DNA from: CAYLLD01 sp964425135
GTDB lineage: Bacteria; Pseudomonadota; Alphaproteobacteria; Rhodobacterales; Rhodobacteraceae
DNA: 17,176 nucleotides
Assembly: GCA_964425135.1 (NCBI GenBank)
Contig: CAYRKW010000072.1
Coordinates: 1 to 17,176, forward strand
Direction: 5' to 3'
In this document: in pieces, positions 1 through 7,036 of the stretch
Layout of the letters: each line of letters begins with the position of its first letter
Position numbering within the stretch: the first letter of the stretch is position 1
Position numbers and translations under genes: made by a program
The notes under the pieces: model-generated
Database searches by the model: none
Told to the model about the DNA's origin: nothing
The model's input: the letters and a program-made list of their open reading frames with translations, nothing else

Positions 1-1
1 G

Positions 2-40
2 CAGGACGCGCAGGCGCCAATGCGTAATTGGGTCGTGTAA
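2..40 (+). CDS. Possible 3' end of an upstream gene (partial)
   Basis: The first bases are open in frame up to a TAA at 38-40 that overlaps the ATG of the next gene (TAATG), the usual geometry of coupled genes in one operon. The visible tail would read QDAQAPMRNWVV. A second frame is also open from base 1 to a TAA at 25-27 (tail AGRAGANA), so the true frame cannot be decided. There is too little sequence to name a product. Confidence 0.3.
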   Translation, partial: QDAQAPMRNWVV

Positions 41-1296
41 TGAACGTTTCACACTCCAAAACCGCGATTGTTGTTGGCGCTGGGATTACCGGTGTGGCAT
101 CAGCCCTCCACCTGCAACGCGATGGGTGGGACGTCACACTGATCGACCGCATGTCTCCGGGAGACGCGGGTCAGACCTCATATGGTAATGCCGGATTGTT
201 GGCACGTTGTGCTGTCGTGCCGGTTTCGGTTCCTGGTCTTTGGAAAACCGCGCCGAAAATGTTGCTGAACAAACGTCAGCCGCTTTTTATGCGATGGTCC
301 TACTTTCCGCGATTGCTCCCATGGCTCATCCCTTTCCTCAAAAATGGGCGGGCGGATCGGATGAACGCCATAGCGGAGGCACTGTCGCATCTGACATTCG
401 ATAGCGTCGACCAGCATATCCAACTTGCACAAGGGACAGATGCGCTTCGGCATATCGAAACCGGCCCGTATTCTTATATCTATACCTCGCGGGACAGCCG
501 CGCCAAAGATGCGCCGTACCACCAGATACGTGCAGATTTTGGGTTGCCATCGGTTGAGCGTGATCGCGCGTATCTGGCAGAGAAAGATCCGCATCTTGCG
601 CCTGCATTCGAATGCGCCAGTGAATTTAGTGATCATGGATGGATTAAGAACCCAGGCGCCTATGTTTCTGCATTGTTTGAGGGTTTTGAGCGCGCAGGCG
701 GGCAGTTTGTATCTGGTGAGGTCCAGAAGATTGATACATCATCACAGCGCTCCTCAATCAGTATAGGATCAAAGGTGTATGATGCTGACAAAATTGTGGT
801 TTGTGCCGGGGTTTGGTCGCGAAAACTCGTTGAAACGCTTGGTCTGAAAATCCCGATGGAAAGTGAGCGGGGTTATCACCTGATGCTTCACGGTACCAAC
901 TTCAAACCGCCGCATCCCTACATGATTGCGGCGGGCAAATTCGCGATAACGCCGATGAGTGAGGGCATTCGCGTGGCAGGTGTGGTTGAGCTTGGCGGCA
1001 TTGATGCACCGCCATCCAAGGAGCCGTGGGAGATGTTACGCCACTATCTCAGCCATGTTTATCCAGATCTGCAATACGAGCGCGAAGAGACGTGGATGGG
1101 GCACCGGCCAAGCACCATTGACAGCCTGCCGGTTGTGGGCGCGATCCCGAAATCCAAGAACATAATCCTCGCGTTTGGCGGTCAGCATATTGGCCTGACC
1201 ATGGGACCAAAAGTGGGTCGTATGGTGGCAGATATCGCGGGTGAGCGACCATCGAACGTTGATCTCTCGCCCTATCGCGTGGATCGCTTTGCCTGA
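40..1296 (+). CDS. DadA-like FAD-dependent D-amino-acid dehydrogenase/oxidoreductase
   Basis: A 418-residue DAO-superfamily flavoenzyme, expected to oxidise a D-amino acid or cyclic imino acid at the inner membrane face and pass electrons to the respiratory chain. The N-terminus carries the dinucleotide-binding fold (VVGAGITGVA, residues 11-20, acidic strand end at LIDR). It is followed by the DadA-type signature GQTSYGNAGLL (44-54). The C-terminal FAD segment begins GHRPSTIDSLPVVG (about 354) and includes AFGGQHIGLTMGP. Length matches DadA (about 415-430). I chose ATG 40 because it overlaps an upstream TAA. A TTG at 28 in the same frame has no Shine-Dalgarno. Hydroxyproline-type dehydrogenases look the same at this level, so the substrate is not assigned. 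The BASS-like transporter gene starts 9 bases after its stop. Confidence 0.85.
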   Translation: MNVSHSKTAIVVGAGITGVASALHLQRDGWDVTLIDRMSPGDAGQTSYGNAGLLARCAVVPVSVPGLWKTAPKMLLNKRQPLFMRWSYFPRLLPWLIPFLKNGRADRMNAIAEALSHLTFDSVDQHIQLAQGTDALRHIETGPYSYIYTSRDSRAKDAPYHQIRADFGLPSVERDRAYLAEKDPHLAPAFECASEFSDHGWIKNPGAYVSALFEGFERAGGQFVSGEVQKIDTSSQRSSISIGSKVYDADKIVVCAGVWSRKLVETLGLKIPMESERGYHLMLHGTNFKPPHPYMIAAGKFAITPMSEGIRVAGVVELGGIDAPPSKEPWEMLRHYLSHVYPDLQYEREETWMGHRPSTIDSLPVVGAIPKSKNIILAFGGQHIGLTMGPKVGRMVADIAGERPSNVDLSPYRVDRFA

Positions 1297-1305
1297 AATT
1301 GTCAC

Positions 1306-2235
1306 ATGCAAAGCCTGATCTGGCTGGGACGCAACGCCAGGTTTATTCTGGCGGTTGGATGTTTTGCGGGGTTGCTGCTTCCGCAGCTTTCTTCAGTTTT
1401 GCGACCCTACCTGCCGTTTTTTGTGTCTCTCGTTCTGGGTTTGTCGATTGCCCGACTAGACCTGAAGGAAATATTCACAGGCCTTCTTGACGCGCGCAGG
1501 TTGTTGCGTTTGCTCGCTATTGTTCTGGCTTTGATGCCGCTGACAATCTTGATTTACGCGGGCATTGCGCGGCTTGTGGGGCTGAATGATGCTGACAGTG
1601 CGTCCATCATTCTGCTTGCCTGCGCACCGCCAATCGCATCAGCCGCAGGCATCTGTTTCATCCTTGGCTATAATGCGCGGGTCGGGCTGGAAACGACCCT
1701 TCTTGCAACGATTTTGACGCCTTTGATTGGACCGTTGGCCGTGTCGATCTTTCTGCCCGATCTCCCGCAGGTCTCCAGCCTCGAGTTGGCTATTCGCTTG
1801 GCGAGGATGATCGTGGGAGGGTTCGTTATTGGTAGCCTGATCCGCCTAGTCGCCGGTGGTGAAACTATTTCGAAACATGGCATCGTGTTTGACGGGATTG
1901 CAGCGTTGGGAATGCTTGTTTTTGTAATTCCGGTTTTTGATCAGGTTGGTGCGATTATTCTCGCCGATCCGGTGCGTGCAATTCAGGTGCTGCTTCTGGC
2001 AATACTTGTAAATCTGGGTGTATCGATCTGCATTATTGCAGCGTTCCAACGCAATACTTGCGCTCAAACAGCAGGCTCATTGGGAGTTGTGTGGGGCAAT
2101 CGCACAATTGCACTTTATCTCGCTGCGCTCCCCTTCAATCCGGATTTTTCGCTTTTCGTGGCGCTCTATCAGTTTCCGATGTACTTCACACCGCTCGTGT
2201 TAACCTGGATAGGCTTTAATCGGCTGAAGCAATGA
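1306..2235 (+). CDS. Bile acid:sodium symporter (BASS)-like membrane protein
   Basis: A 309-residue, strongly hydrophobic protein with about ten predicted membrane segments (roughly residues 12-28, 34-48, 66-90, 98-120, 126-150, 163-182, 195-219, 223-246, 255-275, 282-304). The size and the small-residue-rich segment ACAPPIASAAGICFILGYNA (105-124) resemble the central crossing-helix region of BASS-family transporters. GNRTIALYLAALP (264-276) resembles the second crossing region. BASS members move organic anions, bile acids or keto acids with sodium. No substrate can be read from sequence. It starts 9 bases after the flavoenzyme stop and ends in an ATGA overlap with the thioesterase gene, so it sits in one operon. 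The Shine-Dalgarno is weak, suggesting coupled translation. The family call is moderately sure. Confidence 0.65.
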   Translation: MQSLIWLGRNARFILAVGCFAGLLLPQLSSVLRPYLPFFVSLVLGLSIARLDLKEIFTGLLDARRLLRLLAIVLALMPLTILIYAGIARLVGLNDADSASIILLACAPPIASAAGICFILGYNARVGLETTLLATILTPLIGPLAVSIFLPDLPQVSSLELAIRLARMIVGGFVIGSLIRLVAGGETISKHGIVFDGIAALGMLVFVIPVFDQVGAIILADPVRAIQVLLLAILVNLGVSICIIAAFQRNTCAQTAGSLGVVWGNRTIALYLAALPFNPDFSLFVALYQFPMYFTPLVLTWIGFNRLKQ

Positions 2236-2669
2236 TTATGACCGACAAAGATATCGCGAAGACGGGCGTAGCGCTTTTTGCCAAGCAAGACACCGGCACA
2301 TCGCATTGTGGAGTAACCATCGATAAAGTTGGGCCGGGATTTGCGCAAGCGTCGCTGATGATAGATGAGAGAATGCTCAATGGATACGGAGGCGGGCACG
2401 GTGGCGTGATCTTCACGCTGGGACTGGCTGCGCTGGGATATGCATCGAACACCCAAAATCGGAAAAGTTTTGGTCAATCTGCATCGATAAACTTCCTTGC
2501 TCCCGCCCCGTTAGGGGCGAGATTGTCAGCGCGTGCTCAGGAGGCAAGCCGGTCGCAACGTTCTGCCATCTACGATGTGAGCATTGCGACAGAACAGGGT
2601 GAGATCATCGCTTTGATGCGTGGAACGGCCTTCATTTCCAAGGACAAATGGATTGCTGACGCGGATTAG
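2232..2669 (+). CDS. PaaI-like hotdog-fold thioesterase lacking the usual catalytic Asp
   Basis: A 145-residue single hotdog-fold protein of the PaaI acyl-CoA thioesterase family. The core reads MLNGYGGGHGGVIFTLGLAA (residues 48-67), followed by YASN, FGQSASINFLAP and a C-terminal ALMRGTAFI strand, all in PaaI order. PaaI enzymes hydrolyse phenylacetyl-CoA-type thioesters in the cytoplasm and carry HGG plus an Asp nine residues after the His (D61 in E. coli PaaI, from memory). Here H56 and the GG are kept, but the Asp position is Leu65 (TLGLAA instead of the SLADTA type). The protein may therefore be inactive, use another residue, or only bind CoA esters. The start overlaps the transporter stop (ATGA). 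An alternative ATG lies at 2238. It is the last gene of the operon. Confidence 0.8.
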   Translation: MIMTDKDIAKTGVALFAKQDTGTSHCGVTIDKVGPGFAQASLMIDERMLNGYGGGHGGVIFTLGLAALGYASNTQNRKSFGQSASINFLAPAPLGARLSARAQEASRSQRSAIYDVSIATEQGEIIALMRGTAFISKDKWIADAD

Positions 2670-2685
2670 GCTATTCCTCTAAGAA

Positions 2686-2703
2686 ATACTGTAAAAACAG
2701 TAT
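2686..2703. repeat. 18-base perfect inverted repeat upstream of dnaX
   Basis: The arms are ATACTGT (2686-2692) and ACAGTAT (2697-2703), perfect reverse complements around an AAAA spacer. It lies 16 bases after the thioesterase stop and about 105 bases before the dnaX start. It is AT-rich with no following T run, so it looks more like a dimeric repressor operator than an intrinsic terminator. The CTG-to-CAG spacing of 6 is shorter than the gammaproteobacterial LexA box, and alphaproteobacterial LexA uses a GTTC direct repeat. The binding protein is unknown. Confidence 0.5.
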
Positions 2704-2747
2704 ATTAAGCGAAAAAACTCTGGTTATGTCCTTCTGCTGGGAATTGG

Positions 2748-2776
2748 TTGCTCTAGCCTTGTGCGACGACTAGATT
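2748..2776 (+). promoter_or_regulatory. Weak candidate promoter for dnaX
   Basis: TTGCTC (2748-2753) and TAGATT (2771-2776) are separated by 17 bases and lie 33 bases upstream of the TTG start. Both hexamers match the sigma-70 consensus only partly, so this is a suggestion. A promoter somewhere in 2670-2808 is expected because this is the largest gap in the first 6 kb. Confidence 0.2.
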
Positions 2777-2794
2777 GCTCATTCAATGCACCCT

Positions 2795-2802
2795 GGGGAG
2801 AG
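2795..2802 (+). promoter_or_regulatory. Shine-Dalgarno site fixing the dnaX TTG start
   Basis: GGGGAGAG lies 6 bases before TTG 2809. The alternative GTG at 2761 in the same frame has no such site, and it would add 16 residues (MRRLDCSFNAPWGESV) that precede the start of normal DnaX homology. Confidence 0.7.
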
Positions 2803-2808
2803 TCGGTT

Positions 2809-4569
2809 TTGGCTGAAACACACGGAACATCTGAGTATCTAGTTCTTGCGCGTAAATACCGTCCAGCAACATTTACCGATCTACGCGGGCAGGAAGCTAT
2901 GGTCCGCACTCTGAAAAATGCGTTTGAGTCCAATCGTATAGCCCATGCCTTCATTCTCACGGGTTTGCGCGGGATCGGAAAGACCACAACGGCGCGAATT
3001 ATCGCTAAAGGTCTGAATTGCATTGGTCCTGATGGGAACGGCGGGCCGACGACTGAGCCTTGCGGCGAATGCGAGCCGTGCCAGTCGATCACTGCGGGCA
3101 ATCATGTTGATGTGCTGGAGATGGATGCGGCATCGCGCACCGGCGTTAACGATATTCGCGAGATTATTGACAGCGTAAATTACCGTGCCGCATCGGCACG
3201 CTTTAAGGTCTACATCATCGACGAGGTTCATATGCTTTCAACGCAGGCGTTTAACGCGCTGTTGAAAACGCTAGAAGAGCCACCGGAGCATGTGAAGTTT
3301 ATCTTTGCGACGACAGAAATTCGTAAAGTCCCGGTTACAGTGCTGTCCCGATGCCAGCGCTTTGATTTGCGGCGATTTGAACCTGAGGTGATGATCGAAT
3401 TTCTTAAGGACATCTCGAATGCTGAGAGCGCTCAGATTGCAGATGATGCGCTTGCCTTGATCACACGCGCGGCAGAAGGGTCGGCACGTGATGCGCTGTC
3501 ACTTTTGGATCAGGCGCTATCGCATGGTGCGGGGGAGACGACGGCCGAGCAAGTTCGCGCGATGCTGGGGCTTGCGGATCGCGGGCGTGTCTTGGATTTG
3601 CTCGAATATATTCTGCGCGGTGAAGTTGGGACGGCCCTGCAAGAGCTTGCAGCCCAATATGCCGATGGGGCCGATCCTATGGCGATTTTGAGGGATTTGG
3701 CTGAGGTAACGCATTGGGTGTCCGTTGTTAAGATCTCGCCAGAGACCAGCGATGATCCAACCGTATCGCCTGATGAGCGCACGCGCGGATTGGAGATCGC
3801 CCAAAGCATCCCGATGCGCGTTCTGACGCGTATGTGGCAAATGCTGCTCAAAGCGCTTGACGAGGTTGCCTACGCGCCAAACGCGATGATGGCGGCGGAA
3901 ATGGCGGTTATCCGTCTGACCCATGTGTCTGATCTGCCGACACCGGATGATTTGGTGCGAAAACTAAAGAATGAAACGGGATTCCCGAGCTCTCCATCTG
4001 CGCCAGCGCCGGGCTCGTCTGGTGGTGGGCCCGCTGCTCAGGCGCGTTCGCTCGAAGTCGTCGCGGCAACCGCGCCGCAACCGCGCAACGAGCCGCAGAT
4101 ACGACCTTCCACGACAGCGCTCGCGCGGTTCCAGCGGTTTGAAGATGTCGTTGGTCTTGTGCGGAGCAACCGAGATGTTGGCTTGCTGATCGAGATTGAA
4201 ACAAACCTTCGGCTCGTATCTTATGAGGCGGGGCGGATTGAGTTTGAACCGACGCCGAATGCTGCCAACGACCTCGCGCAACGACTTGCACGAAACTTGC
4301 AGGCTTGGACCGGAAGCCGTTGGGCAGTTTCGGTTGTGCAAGAGGGCGGCGGCAAGACCATTGCCGAGGTCGCTGAGCAGGCGCGAAACGATCTTGTCGG
4401 GCAATCCATGGCGCATCCTTTGGTCCAGTCTGCTTTGGATGCATTTCCGGGTGCGAAAATCTCGAATGTGCGCGTTGAGACCGAACGCGATCCACTTGAC
4501 CCTGCCACACCGATGGAGGAAATGGAGGAGAACTGGGATCCACTCGATCCGTTTGAGGAGACTGACTGA
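2809..4569 (+). CDS. dnaX: DNA polymerase III subunit tau/gamma
   Basis: A 586-residue AAA+ clamp-loader subunit of the replicative polymerase, which loads the beta sliding clamp and tethers polymerase cores. The N-terminal signature LARKYRPATFTDLRGQ (13-28) is followed by Walker A GLRGIGKTT (52-60). Zinc-module cysteines are C71, C85, C88 and C91. Walker B is YIIDEVH (135-141) and the SRC sensor is at 180-182. A Ser/Pro/Gly/Ala linker around residues 395-420 separates the ATPase part from the C-terminal tau domain. The start is TTG, supported by GGGGAGAG six bases upstream. I did not see an A-rich slippery heptamer of the E. coli kind, so a separate gamma product by frameshifting is not supported. 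The stop overlaps the ybaB start (TGATG). Confidence 0.97.
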   Translation: MAETHGTSEYLVLARKYRPATFTDLRGQEAMVRTLKNAFESNRIAHAFILTGLRGIGKTTTARIIAKGLNCIGPDGNGGPTTEPCGECEPCQSITAGNHVDVLEMDAASRTGVNDIREIIDSVNYRAASARFKVYIIDEVHMLSTQAFNALLKTLEEPPEHVKFIFATTEIRKVPVTVLSRCQRFDLRRFEPEVMIEFLKDISNAESAQIADDALALITRAAEGSARDALSLLDQALSHGAGETTAEQVRAMLGLADRGRVLDLLEYILRGEVGTALQELAAQYADGADPMAILRDLAEVTHWVSVVKISPETSDDPTVSPDERTRGLEIAQSIPMRVLTRMWQMLLKALDEVAYAPNAMMAAEMAVIRLTHVSDLPTPDDLVRKLKNETGFPSSPSAPAPGSSGGGPAAQARSLEVVAATAPQPRNEPQIRPSTTALARFQRFEDVVGLVRSNRDVGLLIEIETNLRLVSYEAGRIEFEPTPNAANDLAQRLARNLQAWTGSRWAVSVVQEGGGKTIAEVAEQARNDLVGQSMAHPLVQSALDAFPGAKISNVRVETERDPLDPATPMEEMEENWDPLDPFEETD

Positions 4570-4904
4570 TGTTCAAGGGTTTGGGCGACATGGGCAAGCT
4601 GATGAAGCAGGCCCAAGAAATGCAATCGAAAATGGCCGATGCGCAGGCCAAGCTCGACGACGTCACGGTCACGGGAGAGGCAGGCGCTGGCATGGTTCAG
4701 GCGGTCTGCACTGCCAAAGGAACGCTGACCGGCCTGACAATTGATCCATCGCTCTTTAATCCCGAAGAAAAAGAAGTGGTCGAAGATCTGATCATTGCTG
4801 CGATCAAGGACGCACAGGCGAAAGCTTCTGAGGCTGCGCAATCTGAAATGGGCAAGCTGACCGAAGGGCTTGATTTGCCGCCAGGGATGAAATTGCCATT
4901 CTGA
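4569..4904 (+). CDS. ybaB: YbaB/EbfC family nucleoid-associated protein
   Basis: A 111-residue small DNA-binding protein of the YbaB/EbfC family, which forms homodimers shaped like tweezers and coats the nucleoid. Visible features are the N-terminal helix MGKLMKQAQEMQSKMADAQ (residues 8-26), the central sheet with TVTGEAGAGMVQAV and TGLTIDPSLFNPEEKEVVED, and the C-terminal helix ending in LPPGMKLPF, a common tail for this family. Its ATG overlaps the dnaX stop and has GAGGAG (4555-4560) eight bases upstream inside dnaX, so translation is likely coupled. The order dnaX-ybaB-recR is widely conserved in bacteria, which supports the call. Confidence 0.96.
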   Translation: MFKGLGDMGKLMKQAQEMQSKMADAQAKLDDVTVTGEAGAGMVQAVCTAKGTLTGLTIDPSLFNPEEKEVVEDLIIAAIKDAQAKASEAAQSEMGKLTEGLDLPPGMKLPF

Positions 4905-4925
4905 CGCGAGAGTGCGGATCACATC

Positions 4926-5528
4926 ATGAATGATCGCGCCGGGCAGGAAATCGAAAATCTGATCGAATTGATGGCGCGCCTGCCGGGGCTGGGCCCCAGA
5001 TCAGCGCGTCGTGCGGTTCTGCATATGATCAAACGGCGTGGACGATTGCTGGAGCCGTTGTCGCGCGCAATCCAGGATGTTTCGGCGACAGCGCGCGAGT
5101 GCGTTAGCTGCGGGAATATCTCTGGAAAAGAGATATGCGAGATTTGCACTGACCCCAAACGCGCAAATGGCGAAATTTGTGTGATTGAGGACGTGGCCGA
5201 CCTGTGGGCGATGGAGCGCGCTTCGGTGTTTCGTGGTCGCTATCACATACTGGGCGGGGTGTTGTCCGCGCTTGACGGTGTGGGGCCAGATGCACTGCGT
5301 ATCCCGCGGCTGGTACGGCGGATCGAAGAAGATAGCATCAACGAGGTTATCCTTGCGCTAAACGCCACGATTGATGGGCAAACCACATCGCATTACATCG
5401 CCGATCAGCTTGAGGGGCGGGAGGTGCAAATCACATCTCTTGCACAAGGCGTTCCAATTGGCGGGGAATTGGACTATTTGGATGACGGAACAATTTCAGC
5501 TGCTCTCAAAGCGCGCAAGACGTTTTAG
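4926..5528 (+). CDS. recR: Recombination mediator protein RecR
   Basis: A 200-residue RecR of normal family length. With RecF/RecO it helps load RecA on gapped single-stranded DNA during repair. In order: helix-hairpin-helix LPGLGPRSARRAV (19-31), C4 zinc finger with C59, C62, C71 and C74, Toprim domain beginning ICVIEDVADLWAMERA (84-99, acidic residue E88) with LGGVLSALDGVGPDAL, and the conserved C-terminal segment LAQGVPIGGELDYLDDGTI (172-190). It starts 21 bases after ybaB and belongs to the dnaX-ybaB-recR cluster. No key residue appears to be missing. Confidence 0.97.
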   Translation: MNDRAGQEIENLIELMARLPGLGPRSARRAVLHMIKRRGRLLEPLSRAIQDVSATARECVSCGNISGKEICEICTDPKRANGEICVIEDVADLWAMERASVFRGRYHILGGVLSALDGVGPDALRIPRLVRRIEEDSINEVILALNATIDGQTTSHYIADQLEGREVQITSLAQGVPIGGELDYLDDGTISAALKARKTF

Positions 5529-5540
5529 CCAGCTGCACTT

Positions 5541-5546
5541 AGGAGG
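5541..5546 (+). promoter_or_regulatory. Shine-Dalgarno site for the post-recR small protein
   Basis: AGGAGG lies 7 bases before ATG 5554. It rules out the much longer reading that would start inside recR in the same frame. It is the strongest ribosome binding site in this half of the window, which suggests efficient independent translation. Confidence 0.75.
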
Positions 5547-5553
5547 GAGAGAT

Positions 5554-6078
5554 ATGAAAAACACAACGAGAGCCTTGGCCTTGCTGGCCGCTGCCGCGAC
5601 CGCGTCCTGCGGGTTTATCGACCGGATCGGCACAACGCGCGCTTATAACTACGGTGTGATTACACATTCATCGGCCCAGATCGGTGCGGATGAAGATTTC
5701 ACGGAAAACAATCCCGGATTTGGGATTGGGTCTGAAGCACCCATTCGCAATTCCAACCTGGCTATCGGTCTTGAGGTCGGGCGTTATCGTGACGCGGTGA
5801 ACAACCGTTCAACCTATGCGCTGACTTATATGGAGCAGCCGATTTTCGCAAATAACCCGCGCCGTTTACGTATTGGTGCCTTTGGTGGATTTGCAGAAAT
5901 GCCGGATGATGCGAACCGACTAGATGACCGGCTCCCGACGATCGGTGACATGGTGCTGGTCGGTGGTTTGCAGGCCACAATCGCCACCTTTGGTGCGCAT
6001 GAGTTTCGGATGCGAATCGCGCCGGGTCTGCGGTCGAGCGAAGCCACCTTCATCGTTCAGTCAAACTTCAAGTTTTAG
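5554..6078 (+). CDS. Unrecognised secreted, probably outer-membrane beta-barrel-like protein
   Basis: A 174-residue protein I cannot assign to a named family. The N-terminus is a signal peptide (basic MKNTTR, hydrophobic ALALLAAAATA). A Cys follows at residue 19 in TASC-G, an imperfect lipobox, so it may be a lipoprotein or be cut by signal peptidase I. The mature part alternates polar and nonpolar residues in short strands (YGVITHSS, SNLAIGLEVGRYR, RRLRIGAFGGFA, DMVLVGGLQATIATF, EFRMRIAPGL). It contains FTENNPGFGIGSE (49-61), and it ends in the aromatic FKF typical of outer-membrane barrels. Eight short strands would fit the length. It lies 25 bases after recR with its own strong ribosome site. 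Its stop overlaps the end of the convergent permease gene by 11 bases. Confidence 0.7.
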   Translation: MKNTTRALALLAAAATASCGFIDRIGTTRAYNYGVITHSSAQIGADEDFTENNPGFGIGSEAPIRNSNLAIGLEVGRYRDAVNNRSTYALTYMEQPIFANNPRRLRIGAFGGFAEMPDDANRLDDRLPTIGDMVLVGGLQATIATFGAHEFRMRIAPGLRSSEATFIVQSNFKF

Positions 6079-7003
6079 AGGCGCGTTTTCTCTCGCGCCT
6101 GCCGATGTAGATCGTCGAGGCGACAATGATCGCGGCGCCCATCAGTGCGGCGCGGTCGGGGATTTGACCGAAGATCAGATAGGCCCCAAAGCCGATAATG
6201 ACCAATCGCAGGTAGACGAAGGGCGCTAAGAGGCTGGCCTCACCTAGTCTGTAGGCTTGCAAATCCCCTATTGATCGCAGTGAGCCGGTCACAACGACCA
6301 TGAAGAGAAGGAATGCGATCAGTGGCGTTGACGGCAGAGCGAGTTGGTCTGCTGACAGCGGTATAGAAACGACGAGTGTCAGGAATATCGCTGAGATGAA
6401 GGCTGCGAACGCCCCATCGGCTTCGGCGACCGCGCGCGACATCACGAGTGCGATTCCAAACAGGAGCGAGCTTGCCAGAGCCGCAAACATGGCCGGGTCA
6501 ACCGACCCAAGGTCCGGGCGCAATACGATCAACACGCCGACGAACCCGACACCGATTGCGATCCAGCGACGAATACCGGGCAATTCGCGGTGTACGAATA
6601 TTGAAAACACGGTCGCGAAAATGGGCGCAGTGAAGAACAGAACGGTTGCTGTTACGAGTTCGAGATTTGCGATTGCGTAGAAGCCCAGATGGGTCGATAT
6701 GCCAATTGCGACACCGCGCCAGATATGCATCCATGGACGCGAATAACGCAGGTTCCGTCTCCATTTGGTGGCGAACAAAAGCGCGATGCAAATAACGGCG
6801 AGCGAGATGGCTGCGCGGTAGAGAACGATGACGGACGGGTTCAGATGATCTGACACACCGCGCACAAACAAGGTCATCGCGCTCGATCCGACAACGGATA
6901 TCAATATCCAGACAATCGCGCGCATGTTGTCATGGGCAAAGAGATCGGGTCGCTCGGGAGCAGCAGTCCCGGCGGAGTGATCGGTTTTCATAAAGCGGCG
7001 CAT
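6068..7003 (-). CDS. EamA/DMT family transporter permease
   Basis: A 311-residue inner-membrane permease of the drug/metabolite transporter superfamily with two EamA repeats and about ten membrane helices. The first repeat includes RAIVWILISVVG (28-39) and LELVTATVLFFTAPIFATVF (114-133), then GVGFVGVLIVLRPD. The second begins around residue 170 and includes YRLGEASLLAPFVYLRLVI (251-269), the characteristic end of an EamA domain. These proteins export or import small metabolites; the substrate is not predictable. The start is uncertain: ATG at 7003, 6991 or 6925 are all in frame, and none has a clear Shine-Dalgarno. The first 26 residues are polar. It is transcribed alone, convergent with the preceding secreted-protein gene and divergent from the cytochrome gene. 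Confidence 0.88.
   Translation of the reverse strand: MRRFMKTDHSAGTAAPERPDLFAHDNMRAIVWILISVVGSSAMTLFVRGVSDHLNPSVIVLYRAAISLAVICIALLFATKWRRNLRYSRPWMHIWRGVAIGISTHLGFYAIANLELVTATVLFFTAPIFATVFSIFVHRELPGIRRWIAIGVGFVGVLIVLRPDLGSVDPAMFAALASSLLFGIALVMSRAVAEADGAFAAFISAIFLTLVVSIPLSADQLALPSTPLIAFLLFMVVVTGSLRSIGDLQAYRLGEASLLAPFVYLRLVIIGFGAYLIFGQIPDRAALMGAAIIVASTIYIGRRERKRASKT
6079..6100. repeat. Inverted repeat at a convergent gene junction
   Basis: Arms AGGCGCG (6079-6085) and CGCGCCT (6094-6100) pair perfectly around an 8-base loop, immediately after the stop at 6076-6078. It lies inside the last codons of the opposite-strand permease gene. No T run follows on the plus strand, so it is at best a weak or Rho-assisted terminator for the recR-side transcript. 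Confidence 0.35.
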
Positions 7004-7036
7004 GGGGTCGGGACCGGGAACTTCATGCGATCAGCC

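Noticed and set aside
28..39. TTG at 28 as start of the DadA-like gene
   Set aside because: It has no Shine-Dalgarno, and ATG 40 gives a normal family N-terminus with TAATG coupling to an upstream frame.
2698..2706. TATATT as a -10 box for dnaX
   Set aside because: Nothing resembling a -35 lies 16-18 bases upstream. The bases belong mostly to the palindrome and its flank.
2761..2808. GTG at 2761 as the dnaX start
   Set aside because: The 16 added residues do not resemble DnaX, and the strong GGGGAGAG site is placed correctly for TTG 2809.
2670..2808. SRP (4.5S) RNA gene upstream of dnaX
   Set aside because: The conserved GGAAGGAAGCAGC core is absent on both strands.
3908..4922. Long minus-strand open frames opposite the end of dnaX and ybaB (261 and 233 codons)
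   Set aside because: They lie antisense to clearly conserved genes, show no domain features, and have Arg/Ser/Pro-rich translations typical of shadow frames.
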